Part shown: piece after piece, positions 25,246 to 33,359 of the stretch
Position numbering within the stretch: the first letter of the stretch is position 1
Layout: every line of letters starts with the position of its first letter
Assembly (NCBI GenBank): GCA_964371075.1
Contig: CAYJKN010000001.1
Span: 1,145,766-1,209,765, forward strand
DNA length: 64,000 bases
Reading direction: 5' to 3'
Origin: UTCHB3 sp964371075
Lineage (GTDB): Bacteria > Bacteroidota > Ignavibacteria > Ignavibacteriales > Ignavibacteriaceae
Translations under genes and position numbers: made by a program
Notes under the pieces: generated by a model
Database searches by the model: none
The model's input: the letters and a program-made list of their open reading frames with translations, nothing else
What the model was told of the DNA's origin: nothing

Positions 25246-27141
25246 ATGAAATTTAAGCCCGTTGTTTTTCTTGCACTTCTCAGTTTTGTGCTGACTTTGT
25301 CTTGTACCACAAACAACCCGGTTTCCTCAAATTTTTCTTATGAACCATCAAAACCCTATGCAGGTGAAGAAATTACTGTCTCCTTCGATGCTGCAGGGAG
25401 TCATGTTGCAAAAGAATCAAAACTAATGCTTCTCGTTTTTGAACATACTTCAAAAGAGCCCGTTGCAAAAGAAATTGTAATGACCAAAGATGGTAACTCA
25501 TATAAAGCCAAATTTAAAACCGAAATCTCAACCAAATCATTAGTTGTTGTCTTTAAAGGTGATAAAAACCTGGAAAATAACGAAAAAAGAGGTTTTCGAA
25601 TTCCACTCTATGAAAAAAATGGAGATGAAATTAAGGGTTCGGATGCTGCTTATGTCGAATTTATGCGTGATCATGGTTATATAGTTGATCTGGGATTAAA
25701 AAACAGTGAATTGTTTAAACTTATAAACAACGACTTTGTTTTAAACCCGGCGCTTAAGGTTCAATATTATCCTGTTTATATCAGCCTCTTAAGAAGGGTA
25801 AAAGCTGACATCGCAGACAGCCTTATAAAAATGGATATGGCGGAATTTGCTTCCAAAAACGACCCCGATGAATACCACCTTGTGGCACTTGTAAGAGGGC
25901 ATGAGATTCTTCGTGATGTTCCGTCAGCAGATAAATACCGGGAAATTCTAACATCAAAATTCCCCAAAAATAATCTTGTAAAGCTTGACCGGTTCCAAAA
26001 AACAAGAAAAGAAACCGACCTGACCAAACAAAAAGAACTGATAAAAAAGTTTGCCGTTGACTTCCCTGACACCCGCGAATTGACCGTGCTTATTGACGGA
26101 TATATGAATACTTTTTCGAAAGAGATCGAGTGGCCAAAGGTTGAAAAAGAAATTGTCTCATCCGGGCTTGAACCGAGTGTGGTTTTTTACAATCGTTCAG
26201 CTAAAAAATATCTGTCAGAAAAAGATTCAAAACCTGATCTCTCTCTCTTTATAAGCAAAGTTGCCCTCGATAAAGTTAATTCTGAACTTAAAGAGTTGAA
26301 AAAGAAACCTCTTTCAACTCCTGAATCAATTTATCTCGAGGAACAAAACGGTAATCTCGCAATGATTGCATATACAAGAGGACTTGCTTACAACAAACTT
26401 GGTAAAAAAAGTGAAGCTCTTGAGATGTTTAAAGTGGCAGTGGATGCTTCAAAAATGGAAGACGACTCTCTGATTCCTGAGTACCTTGATGCACTTGCAG
26501 GATCCGGCAAAAGGAAAGAGGCACTCGAAATTGCAAAAGACCTTAAAGGTCAAGCCAAGTCAAATCCTAAAATTGACAGTCTGATATCTGTATATTATGT
26601 GGCAGAAAACGGAAATGACACCGGACTCAAAGCGTTACTCGATGATCTGACAAAAAAGAGTGACCAGGTGCTTACCCAAAAACTTAAAGCTGCCATGATT
26701 GATATACCGGCAAGCGACTTTACCCTAAATGATCTCGACGGTCAACCGGTTACACTCTCCAAACTTAGAGGAAAAACTGTCATACTCGATTTCTGGGCTA
26801 CCTGGTGTGGACCGTGTCTCGCTTCATTCCCCACCCTGAAAATCGCAGTTGAAAAATATGCCAAAGAAAAAGATGTGGTTTTTCTTTTTGTAAATGCATG
26901 GGAAAATGCAAAGGATAAAAAGAAAAATGCAGCCGATTTCATTACAAAAAACAGTTATCCCTTCAGAGTTCTCCTCGACGACAAAGATAAAGTGATCACA
27001 GCTTTTGAGGTCTCCGGAATCCCAACTAAATTTATTATCGACAAAAGAGGTAATATCAGATTTGAGTCGGTTGGTTTCAATGACAACACCGAAGAGATGT
27101 TGAAGGAAATTGATCTTATGATTGAAATGGCACGAAAATAG
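25246..27141 (+). CDS. TlpA-like thioredoxin-fold lipoprotein with long N-terminal and TPR-like region
   Basis: A 631-residue exported protein. The N terminus is a lipoprotein signal (lipobox LTLSC, lipidated C20). An Ig-like/beta domain (about 30-125) comes next, then a long helical region with TPR-like repeats (about 180-480; for example LAYNKLGKKSEALEMFKVAV), then a TlpA/AhpC-type thioredoxin domain (about 490-630) with the active site FWATWCGPC (C521, C524) and a cis-Pro segment SGIPTKFIIDKRG. Proteins of this kind act as thiol-disulfide reductases at the periplasmic side of a membrane. Substrate unknown. The gene is monocistronic, with its own promoter and a shared terminator. Confidence 0.88.
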   Translation: MKFKPVVFLALLSFVLTLSCTTNNPVSSNFSYEPSKPYAGEEITVSFDAAGSHVAKESKLMLLVFEHTSKEPVAKEIVMTKDGNSYKAKFKTEISTKSLVVVFKGDKNLENNEKRGFRIPLYEKNGDEIKGSDAAYVEFMRDHGYIVDLGLKNSELFKLINNDFVLNPALKVQYYPVYISLLRRVKADIADSLIKMDMAEFASKNDPDEYHLVALVRGHEILRDVPSADKYREILTSKFPKNNLVKLDRFQKTRKETDLTKQKELIKKFAVDFPDTRELTVLIDGYMNTFSKEIEWPKVEKEIVSSGLEPSVVFYNRSAKKYLSEKDSKPDLSLFISKVALDKVNSELKELKKKPLSTPESIYLEEQNGNLAMIAYTRGLAYNKLGKKSEALEMFKVAVDASKMEDDSLIPEYLDALAGSGKRKEALEIAKDLKGQAKSNPKIDSLISVYYVAENGNDTGLKALLDDLTKKSDQVLTQKLKAAMIDIPASDFTLNDLDGQPVTLSKLRGKTVILDFWATWCGPCLASFPTLKIAVEKYAKEKDVVFLFVNAWENAKDKKKNAADFITKNSYPFRVLLDDKDKVITAFEVSGIPTKFIIDKRGNIRFESVGFNDNTEEMLKEIDLMIEMARK

Positions 27142-27168
27142 GTATTAAGTATTAGGTATTAGGTATTA
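27139..27168. repeat. 7-bp tandem repeat (left arm), overlaps a stop codon
   Basis: TAGGTATTA, AGTATTA, GGTATTA, GGTATTA: heptads of the form GGTATTA/AGTATTA in tandem, beginning with the TAG stop of the TlpA-like gene. A 22-bp stretch (27141-27162) is perfectly repeated in inverted orientation at 27275-27296. Confidence 0.8.
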
Positions 27169-27197
27169 TTTTTATTGGTAAAATAGCCTGCTAAAGT

Positions 27198-27228
27198 AAA
27201 AAGCCCGTGAAAAATTTCACGGGCTTTT
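27198..27228. terminator. bidirectional terminator between convergent genes
   Basis: Stem GCCCGTGA/TCACGGGC (27203-27210 with 27217-27224) extended by A and T tracts on both sides, so it is a good terminator in both directions. It serves the TlpA-like gene (plus) and the NlpC/P60 gene (minus). Confidence 0.85.
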
Positions 27229-27274
27229 GTTTTATATTCCAATAAATTAGTAACCTCTACTCAGGTCAATGCAA

Positions 27275-27306
27275 CTAATACCTAATACTTAATACCTAAT
27301 ACCTAA
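27275..27306. repeat. 7-bp tandem repeat (right arm), abuts a stop codon
   Basis: CTAATAC, CTAATAC(TT) and related heptads: the reverse complement of the array at 27139-27168. It ends one base before the stop codon (27308-27310) of the minus-strand NlpC/P60 gene. Together the two arrays flank the terminator as a long inverted repeat. Confidence 0.8.
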
Positions 27307-27307
27307 A

Positions 27308-28033
27308 CTATTCTTCTTCAAACAGCTTTTTGAATCTTCTTCCGCCCATATATTTATCAGTGTAATATTTTGTGTCGAATGATGACACTATCACACCTTG
27401 TTTTGTACTGGCATGAGCAAAAAGGCGATTGCCGAGATAGATACCAACATGACCCGGTCGTGCTGAAGGTCTTGTATCAAAGAAGACCAAATCACCAAAA
27501 CGGAGATCGTTAAAAGTTGGCACCACTTCTCCCTGATTAAACTGATCGCGAGCCGTACGGTACATCGAAAGACCAAATGCTTCGGTAAAAACAAGTTTTG
27601 TAAAACCTGAACAATCAAGTCCCGATCGGGTGTTTCCACCCCAAACATACGGAGTACCCAGATATTTGATGATGTTCATGATCAGAATGTCACGATTAAC
27701 TTTTTGTTTTTCATCGAGATTCTGAACATTATCCATGATAATATCTTCCATCGAGATTGTTTCATTCTCAGGAAGGTAATAATATTCAGTTGTCTCGTCA
27801 CCTGCAGTTTGATCGGGGATTCTAAGAGTTTCTTCTTCAGTTTTTGTTACTACAGGAGGAGTTGGGACGGTATCTGCAGGAAAACGAGCCTCATCCACTA
27901 TCTGTGAACCAGGCTTGTTCTCCTCCACATCTTTTCCTCTTCCCGGAGCTGACATTAAACTCGAACAGCCGGAGAGGAGAAGTACCCCGCCGGCTGCAGT
28001 AAGAAATATCAGCAGTTTCTTATTAAGAACCAA
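27308..28033 (-). CDS. NlpC/P60-family lipoprotein (peptidoglycan endopeptidase)
   Basis: A 241-residue exported enzyme. Lipoprotein signal with lipobox LLLSGC, a Pro/Glu-rich linker (about 25-95), and a C-terminal NlpC/P60 domain (about 110-238) with catalytic C141 in LDCSGF, His in GHVGIYL and a third polar residue in FAHAS. It also has the family motif TPYVWGG. Such enzymes cleave stem-peptide bonds in cell-wall remodelling. The start is a TTG at 28033 inside the last codons of the sigma factor gene (11-nt overlap), preceded by GAAGG, so translation is probably coupled. Confidence 0.92.
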   Translation of the reverse strand: MVLNKKLLIFLTAAGGVLLLSGCSSLMSAPGRGKDVEENKPGSQIVDEARFPADTVPTPPVVTKTEEETLRIPDQTAGDETTEYYYLPENETISMEDIIMDNVQNLDEKQKVNRDILIMNIIKYLGTPYVWGGNTRSGLDCSGFTKLVFTEAFGLSMYRTARDQFNQGEVVPTFNDLRFGDLVFFDTRPSARPGHVGIYLGNRLFAHASTKQGVIVSSFDTKYYTDKYMGGRRFKKLFEEE

Positions 28034-28880
28034 GATATGCCTTCAAATTTTTTGTTTTTGGATTTCTTTGGAGTCGGCGAATTGCTTTCTCTTTTATCTG
28101 TCTTACTCTCTCACGGGTAAGTGAAAATTTTTCACCAATCTCTTCAAGAGTGAGTGAGTGTTCCTTGTTTAGCCCAAAATAGAGTCTGATAACTTCGGCT
28201 TCTCTTTCGGTTAGTGCCGAGAGTGCTCTACTGATCTCTTTCTTCAAAGATTCCGACATCAATGTGTAGTCGGGTTGTGGCTGTTGATCGTTCTGAAGCA
28301 CATCAAGAAGTCTGTTGTCTTCACCCTGAGCAAATGGAGCATCCACAGAGACATGTCTTCCGGATATCTTAAGTGTATCAGCAACTTCGTTAACATCCAT
28401 TTCCACTTCAGCAGCAATTTCCGAAGCTCTTGGCTCCCTCTCATATTCCTGCTCAAGCTGGCTGTATGCTTTTGTAATCTTGTTAAGTGCTCCCACTCTG
28501 TTCAGTGGAAGTCTCACTATTCTCGATTGTTCTGCCAATGCCTGAAGTATGGATTGACGAATCCACCACACCGCGTAGGAGATAAACTTAAATCCTCTCG
28601 TTTCATCAAATCTTCTTGCAGCTTTGATCAAACCAAGATTACCCTCATTTATCAAATCACCAAGTGACAAACCCTGATTCTGATATTGTTTGGCAACCGA
28701 CACGACAAATCTTAAGTTGGCTTTAGTAAGTGTTTCAAGGGCGTGCTGATCTCCCGCCTTTATCCGGATGGCAAGCTCTATTTCCTGTTCAGGAGTAAGC
28801 AAATCAACTTTACCAATCTCTTGAAGATATTTGTCGAGCGACTGACTCTCACGGTTGGTATATTGCTTCGTAATTCTCAC
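28023..28880 (-). CDS. primary (housekeeping) RNA polymerase sigma factor, short Bacteroidota type
   Basis: I use the GTG at 28880 (285 residues), which has GAGAGAGGTGG at proper distance; a GTG three codons upstream (28889) sits too close to that site. The protein starts MRITKQYTNRESQSLDKYL, much like the Bacteroidetes primary sigma factor. It has regions 1.2 (DKYLQEIGKVDLLTPEQE), 2 (GNLGLIKAARRFDETRG, FKFISYAVWWIRQSI), 3 and 4 (LTLEEIGEKFSLTRERVRQI), and lacks region 1.1. It is transcribed between the eutN pair and the NlpC/P60 gene. Recognition of TAnnTTTG promoters elsewhere in the window fits this sigma type. Confidence 0.95.
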   Translation of the reverse strand: MRITKQYTNRESQSLDKYLQEIGKVDLLTPEQEIELAIRIKAGDQHALETLTKANLRFVVSVAKQYQNQGLSLGDLINEGNLGLIKAARRFDETRGFKFISYAVWWIRQSILQALAEQSRIVRLPLNRVGALNKITKAYSQLEQEYEREPRASEIAAEVEMDVNEVADTLKISGRHVSVDAPFAQGEDNRLLDVLQNDQQPQPDYTLMSESLKKEISRALSALTEREAEVIRLYFGLNKEHSLTLEEIGEKFSLTRERVRQIKEKAIRRLQRNPKTKNLKAYLGS

Positions 28881-28908
28881 CGATACCACCTCTCTCTTTT
28901 TAAATTAA

Positions 28909-29190
28909 TCAATTCTTTAAGTTCTTATCTGTATATAACGAATCCACTATGGCTACTATTGATGCATCAACAGGTGCCATATCGACCGGTAGTGGTATCA
29001 CAGCCTCACTGGCAGTAATATATACCACGATCTCCCCGGAACCTGCACCCACTGTGTCAACAGCTATGATAGGACTCCCGGTGTTCTGATGGTTTGAATT
29101 AATGGGCTGTATTATTCTGAAAGATGAACCTTCGAGTGATTCATATTTTTGTGTTGCCCATAAATTACCGATAACTTTTGCCAGAAACAT
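28909..29190 (-). CDS. EutN/CcmL-family microcompartment vertex protein (second copy)
   Basis: A 93-residue protein of the EutN/CcmL family, whose pentamers cap the vertices of bacterial microcompartment shells. Diagnostic features are the start MFLAKVIGNLWATQKY, the core IIAVDTVGAGSGEIVVYITAS and the C-terminal APVDASIVAIVDSL. It follows the other eutN-like gene by 11 nt and precedes the sigma factor by 28 nt. No hexameric shell (BMC-H or BMC-T) gene is in the window, so the proteins either join a shell encoded elsewhere or have another role. Confidence 0.93.
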   Translation of the reverse strand: MFLAKVIGNLWATQKYESLEGSSFRIIQPINSNHQNTGSPIIAVDTVGAGSGEIVVYITASEAVIPLPVDMAPVDASIVAIVDSLYTDKNLKN

Positions 29191-29201
29191 GCCGACTCTG
29201 G

Positions 29202-29471
29202 TTATTCGGTTTTATCAAGTTTATCAATTATCGCCATCACCACCGCATCTATCGGTTTGTTTTTGGTGAAATTTGTTTGACGGGCGCTACTTCCGGTAGC
29301 AACAAGCACTACTTCCCCTTCACCGGCGCCAACACTGTCAACAGCGATCACAAAATTCGATTTTGCTTTTAACTCAAGATCGAGTTCACGGACTATCAGA
29401 AACTTGGCTCCAACAAGATTTTCATCTTTTTTGGTTGACCACACTGTTCCAATTACTTTTCCAATTATCAA
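29202..29471 (-). CDS. EutN/CcmL-family microcompartment vertex protein (first copy)
   Basis: An 89-residue EutN/CcmL homologue: MIIGKVIGTVWSTKKDE, core VIAVDSVGAGEGEVVLVATGSSAR and the ending KPIDAVVMAIIDKLD. It is clearly a paralogue of the next gene but diverged, so this is an old duplication with likely distinct vertex types. The start is a TTG at 29471, preceded by GAGG at 5 nt. It lies 107 nt after deoB on the same strand. Confidence 0.93.
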   Translation of the reverse strand: MIIGKVIGTVWSTKKDENLVGAKFLIVRELDLELKAKSNFVIAVDSVGAGEGEVVLVATGSSARQTNFTKNKPIDAVVMAIIDKLDKTE

Positions 29472-29578
29472 TTCAACCTCGACTTCACAAATGCATCATC
29501 TGCATAATTTTAACAAAGTTTGTTCGATTTTAATTCCACTCGAAACAAAGTCACCATTTATCTTAGACGCAAGATTGG

Positions 29579-30778
29579 CTACTTTGGTTCGTTATTTTTA
29601 TAGAAACTTTTGCCTGCAATGGGAGCATCAATCCCAAAATAATCGAGGACTGTTTTCCCTGCGTCAGCAAATGTGCTCCTGACTCCAATGCTCCCCGAAT
29701 TAACTCCTTTACCCGTTAACAAAACAGGTACATATTCCCTTGTGTGATCAGTTGAGGTTACAGTTGGATCATTCCCATGATCGGCAGTAAGGAGCAGACA
29801 ATCTGACTCATCCATTGCCGCAAGCAATTGGGGAAGGAATACATCAAAATCTTCCAATGCTTTTCCAAATCCTTCGGGATCCAGACGATGGCCAAAATAA
29901 ACATCAAAATCAACGAGATTGGTCATAATAAAACTGTTTTTATTCTCTTTTATCGCCTTCAGTGTTTCAACACATCCTTCAGAATTTGATTTTGTGTGTA
30001 TCACCTCTGACAACCCCTTTTCATTAAAAAGATCGCCAATCTTTCCGATACCGGTGGTTTTTATCCCGTTCTTGATAAGGTGATCAAGAACTGTTTCTCC
30101 GGGAGGATCAAGTGAATAATCTCTTCTGTTGGTTGTTCGTTTAAAAGTTTCTGACGATTCACCAATAAAAGGTCTCGCAATCACTCTTCCTACAAAATAA
30201 TTTTCGAGGATTTTGTCCCTGGTTATCTCACAAATCTCATAAAGGCGATTAAGCCCAAAGTGTTCCTCATGAGCTGCAATCTGAAAGACTGAATCAGCGG
30301 ATGTATAAACTATTGGGTAACCTGTTCTGATGTGCTCCTCACCCAGCTCTTTTATTATCTCGGTGCCGGAGGCAGCTTTATTTCCCAGATATCCGGAGCA
30401 TCCTGTCAGCTGCATAAATTGTTCCATCATCTCCGGTGGGAAACCATTATAAAAATAATCAAAGTCTTTTTCGCAAATGATCCCGGCAAGTTCCCAGTGC
30501 CCTGATGTTGAGTCTTTCCCCTTTGATACTTCAGACATTTTCCCAAAAGCAGCTTTGGGAGCACCAACCGGTGATGCTCCCGGAATTGGCACTATGTTGC
30601 CAAGACCGAGTTTACGGAGATTGGGGATTTTTAATCCACCCAGTTTCTGAGCAGTATTTACGAGTGTATTACTACCGTTGTCATTATAATTTGAAGCATC
30701 AGGTAATTCACCGATACCACACCCATCGAGTACTATAAAAATGAAATTATTAATCTTGCATCTCCTAAGTTGAAGCAA
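29579..30778 (-). CDS. deoB: phosphopentomutase
   Basis: DeoB interconverts ribose-1-phosphate or deoxyribose-1-phosphate with the 5-phosphates in nucleoside catabolism. The protein (up to 399 residues) has the alkaline-phosphatase-fold metal ligands and catalytic motifs: FIVLDGCGIGELPDA, KDSTSGHWE (phosphorylated Thr), TADHGNDPT and STDHTREYVP, plus the cap domain. The start is uncertain: a TTG at 30778 has no ribosome-binding site and overlaps the previous gene by 14 nt, whereas an in-frame ATT at 30754 has AGGAG at 7 nt and gives the length expected before FIFIVLD. No in-frame ATG or GTG exists there. Next to two eutN-like genes, which hints at a sugar-phosphate microcompartment. Confidence 0.95.
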   Translation of the reverse strand: MLQLRRCKINNFIFIVLDGCGIGELPDASNYNDNGSNTLVNTAQKLGGLKIPNLRKLGLGNIVPIPGASPVGAPKAAFGKMSEVSKGKDSTSGHWELAGIICEKDFDYFYNGFPPEMMEQFMQLTGCSGYLGNKAASGTEIIKELGEEHIRTGYPIVYTSADSVFQIAAHEEHFGLNRLYEICEITRDKILENYFVGRVIARPFIGESSETFKRTTNRRDYSLDPPGETVLDHLIKNGIKTTGIGKIGDLFNEKGLSEVIHTKSNSEGCVETLKAIKENKNSFIMTNLVDFDVYFGHRLDPEGFGKALEDFDVFLPQLLAAMDESDCLLLTADHGNDPTVTSTDHTREYVPVLLTGKGVNSGSIGVRSTFADAGKTVLDYFGIDAPIAGKSFYKNNEPK

Positions 30779-32648
30779 CCACTTTACTGCCGGTTCCCTC
30801 TTGAGCTTTTAGAAGCGCAAGGGATGCAGACTGGAACAATTCTTTGTAATCGCTTTTGCCTTCAGCAGGAGAGATCCCAACCGAAATCGTAAAACCATTC
30901 CCGTTACCCATGGCATTGGTAGATTGTTTTGCAACTTTGTTTTTTAATCTCTCAGCCCACATGTAGGTGTCTCTTGCATCCGATCCAAAGAAAAATATTC
31001 CATAAAGATCTTTATCAAGTTTTCCCACCGTCATAGACGGATTGGTTTCGAGTCGGATAAAATCAGCCAACAGTTTGTATGGCTTAATGGTCATTTCATT
31101 GCCAAACAATTCCATCTGCTCCGGAAATTTATCAACCGCAGTGAGGATCATCGAACCGTGTAAATTGTTGGCTTTCAGTTTAAACAATTCGGCTTCCACT
31201 CTCTCTTCATAAAATTTCCGATTGAGAGTTTTTGTTTCGGGATCGTTACTTACCTGCTCTTTAATTATCAACTGTAATGAATAATTATAAAAGACATAAG
31301 ACACAAGCGAATTAAGACGGGCAACAAATCTAATCTCTGCCGTCGAAAAAGCGTTGTTCTCCGGAGATTCAAAACAGAGCATCCCCAGAAGTTGACTGTT
31401 GATATAAAGTGGCACCGTAAAAAAGGATCCTTTTTCAGGTCTTTGCTCGGCTGACAGATATCTTGGAAGGTCTTCTTCTGCAAGATTTTTATAATAAAGA
31501 GGTCCCGGATTAGAAAGTTGAGTACCTGCGAGAGTGTTTGATATCTCGACTTCAGTACCCTCGGGAATGTAATAATCATCATCGGTCTTGAAGACCCGTA
31601 ATACTTTTAGTGACTTTGAATAACTGTCGTACTCCAGAAAACTGACAACCTTTGCGGGAATCAATTCACGCAATCGCTGCTCAAAAACCCCAAGGATATC
31701 GTCAACCGAACTCGATAGCAGAAGCTGGTCAACAATGTTGTTCATCACTTTTAATCGTTTTTCAGCCAGTCCTTCAAGAAAACCGGTCTGAACAATCGAA
31801 AGAACATGAGTAATCAACCTTACATATTTCCCCAATGTAAAAAGTGTCTCAGAGCCAAACTCTTCTTCATCCTTCGAATCCACAGCTAAAACTGCGATAA
31901 CCTTTTTATCATAAAAGACAGGTACTGCTGCAAAACTTTTAATACCATGGACATCATTGTAATATTTTATAAGACTTGCTTCTTCTTCACCCTTGATTGA
32001 AGTGATGCAAACAGGTCTCTCAGAATTGACCACCTGACTCAGTAAATCTGAACCGATGGGAATAGCCATGGCTTTAAAATCATGGACACCCGCAAGATAT
32101 GCCGCAGGTGTTAGTTTTTGGGCCGCCGGATTTACCCAATAAAAAACCGCACTATGCGCAAACAAGTGTTCTTTGATGAGACGGATTGTTTTATCAAGGA
32201 AAAAACTGATTGTGGCTTTGTTGTTTTCAATCTTTGGGGCGGATTCATTTGTAATTTCAAGATATCTGTCACTTATACCGGTGTTATCATCCGTGCTAAG
32301 TGTTATAACATTTGTCCTTTTGGATGAATCTTTAACTTCGGACACATTTTGTGCAAACTTTACAACAGGTTGCTCTTCAGCAGGCGGGTGATAAACTCCC
32401 TTTACGACCACAGCTCCGCTATCGAACAGGTCGTGTTCGTCTTCCCGAACGGGCGGTTTGGTGAGTATCTCATCAAATCCTTTCTGATCTTTTTCCCTCT
32501 TGATGATCATTATCACTAACAGGATATTAATCAAGAGGATGGCACCAATTACTATTCTTGTAACTGTGTCACCGATCAGGAAAAGTAATGCAAAGATTAC
32601 CGGAGCCAGACCTATGAGGATATATTTGGTTTGAGGTTTGTTCTTCAT
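30765..32648 (-). CDS. membrane GAF-domain protein with degenerate GGDEF-like C terminus
   Basis: A 627-residue protein: two N-terminal membrane helices (about 8-25 and 29-48), a linker, two GAF-like domains (about 140-280 and 300-450), and a C-terminal domain that resembles GGDEF in outline (ETKTLNRKFYEERVEAEL, then TISVGISPAEGKSDYKELFQSASLALLKAQE) but has GKLDKDLYGI where the GG(D/E)EF signature should be. The active site is thus lost and diguanylate cyclase activity is not expected; it may be a sensor or scaffold. It lies between engB and deoB on the same strand (52 nt after engB; end overlaps or abuts deoB). Confidence 0.8.
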   Translation of the reverse strand: MKNKPQTKYILIGLAPVIFALLFLIGDTVTRIVIGAILLINILLVIMIIKREKDQKGFDEILTKPPVREDEHDLFDSGAVVVKGVYHPPAEEQPVVKFAQNVSEVKDSSKRTNVITLSTDDNTGISDRYLEITNESAPKIENNKATISFFLDKTIRLIKEHLFAHSAVFYWVNPAAQKLTPAAYLAGVHDFKAMAIPIGSDLLSQVVNSERPVCITSIKGEEEASLIKYYNDVHGIKSFAAVPVFYDKKVIAVLAVDSKDEEEFGSETLFTLGKYVRLITHVLSIVQTGFLEGLAEKRLKVMNNIVDQLLLSSSVDDILGVFEQRLRELIPAKVVSFLEYDSYSKSLKVLRVFKTDDDYYIPEGTEVEISNTLAGTQLSNPGPLYYKNLAEEDLPRYLSAEQRPEKGSFFTVPLYINSQLLGMLCFESPENNAFSTAEIRFVARLNSLVSYVFYNYSLQLIIKEQVSNDPETKTLNRKFYEERVEAELFKLKANNLHGSMILTAVDKFPEQMELFGNEMTIKPYKLLADFIRLETNPSMTVGKLDKDLYGIFFFGSDARDTYMWAERLKNKVAKQSTNAMGNGNGFTISVGISPAEGKSDYKELFQSASLALLKAQEGTGSKVVAST

Positions 32649-32700
32649 ATGAAGTTAATAACTCTTTAAATCCCAAAAATAGTCTTGAATTATCAAATAA

Positions 32701-33303
32701 TCAAATTAAAGATAATTTTTCTTTATCCAAGCGACTTTTTATTGCTGAAATAACATTTTTTTTGAATTTTCCCGACTTTACAGTGTATGGGAAAATGTTG
32801 ACGCCTGTTTTCATCTCAGGGTATTTCTCTTCAATCTGTTTCATCGCTTTGCTCATCTCACTTTGATTCAGCTTATCGGTCTTTGTCATCAAGATGATAT
32901 AAGCTGCCCCAAGTTCAACACAAAAATTGTGAAACTCAAAATCGTGTTCACTATTAGTTACGCGACTGTCAACCAGATGCACTATCAGTTTGATGTGTTC
33001 CGAAGACGCAAAATATTTTCTGATAAATTTTCCCCATCGTTCTCTCTCGGTTTTGCTCACTCTCGCGTAGCCATAACCCGGGAGATCAACAAAGAAAAAT
33101 GAATTATCTATCTTGATATAGTTTAGCGCTTGGGTCTTTCCGGGAGTTGAACTCACGCGGGCAATCCCTTGCTTACCGGTTATATGATTGATAAAAGAAG
33201 ACTTGCCGGAATTCGACCTGCCTGCGATCACAACTTCGGGAAGCCTCTCTTTTAGGGAGGAAAGTTCGTTATAAGATCCGGTGAATTGTACTGTTTCAAA
33301 CAT
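32701..33303 (-). CDS. engB: ribosome biogenesis GTP-binding protein EngB/YsxC
   Basis: EngB is a small essential GTPase for 50S assembly. The 200-residue protein has G1 GRSNSGKSS, G2 Thr in VSSTPGKTQ, G3 DLPGYGYA, G4 TKTDK. The ATG at 33303 is only about 3 nt after the U tract of the terminator that follows rplQ, so there is no Shine-Dalgarno sequence; expression must rely on read-through or an unusual leader. Confidence 0.95.
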   Translation of the reverse strand: MFETVQFTGSYNELSSLKERLPEVVIAGRSNSGKSSFINHITGKQGIARVSSTPGKTQALNYIKIDNSFFFVDLPGYGYARVSKTERERWGKFIRKYFASSEHIKLIVHLVDSRVTNSEHDFEFHNFCVELGAAYIILMTKTDKLNQSEMSKAMKQIEEKYPEMKTGVNIFPYTVKSGKFKKNVISAIKSRLDKEKLSLI

Positions 33304-33305
33304 AT

Positions 33306-33338
33306 AAAAAAAGAGTAATCCGAACCCGGATTACTCTT
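33306..33338 (-). terminator. Rho-independent terminator after rplQ
   Basis: Minus strand: perfect 12-bp stem AAGAGTAATCCG/CGGATTACTCTT (33327-33338 with 33311-33322; 4-nt loop) leading into a run of seven U residues (33306-33312). It ends the alpha-operon gene set and abuts the engB start codon. Confidence 0.85.
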
Positions 33339-33359
33339 ATGTAATACTGTATAATTAGT

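Noticed and set aside
28909..29471. A complete microcompartment operon
   Set aside because: Only vertex-type proteins are present; no hexameric or trimeric shell protein and no signature enzyme apart from the possible link to deoB.
33296..33303. TATGTTTG at the engB start as a -7 promoter element
   Set aside because: It matches TAnnTTTG but includes the start codon itself and has no TTTG at the -33 position; transcription from it would begin inside the gene.
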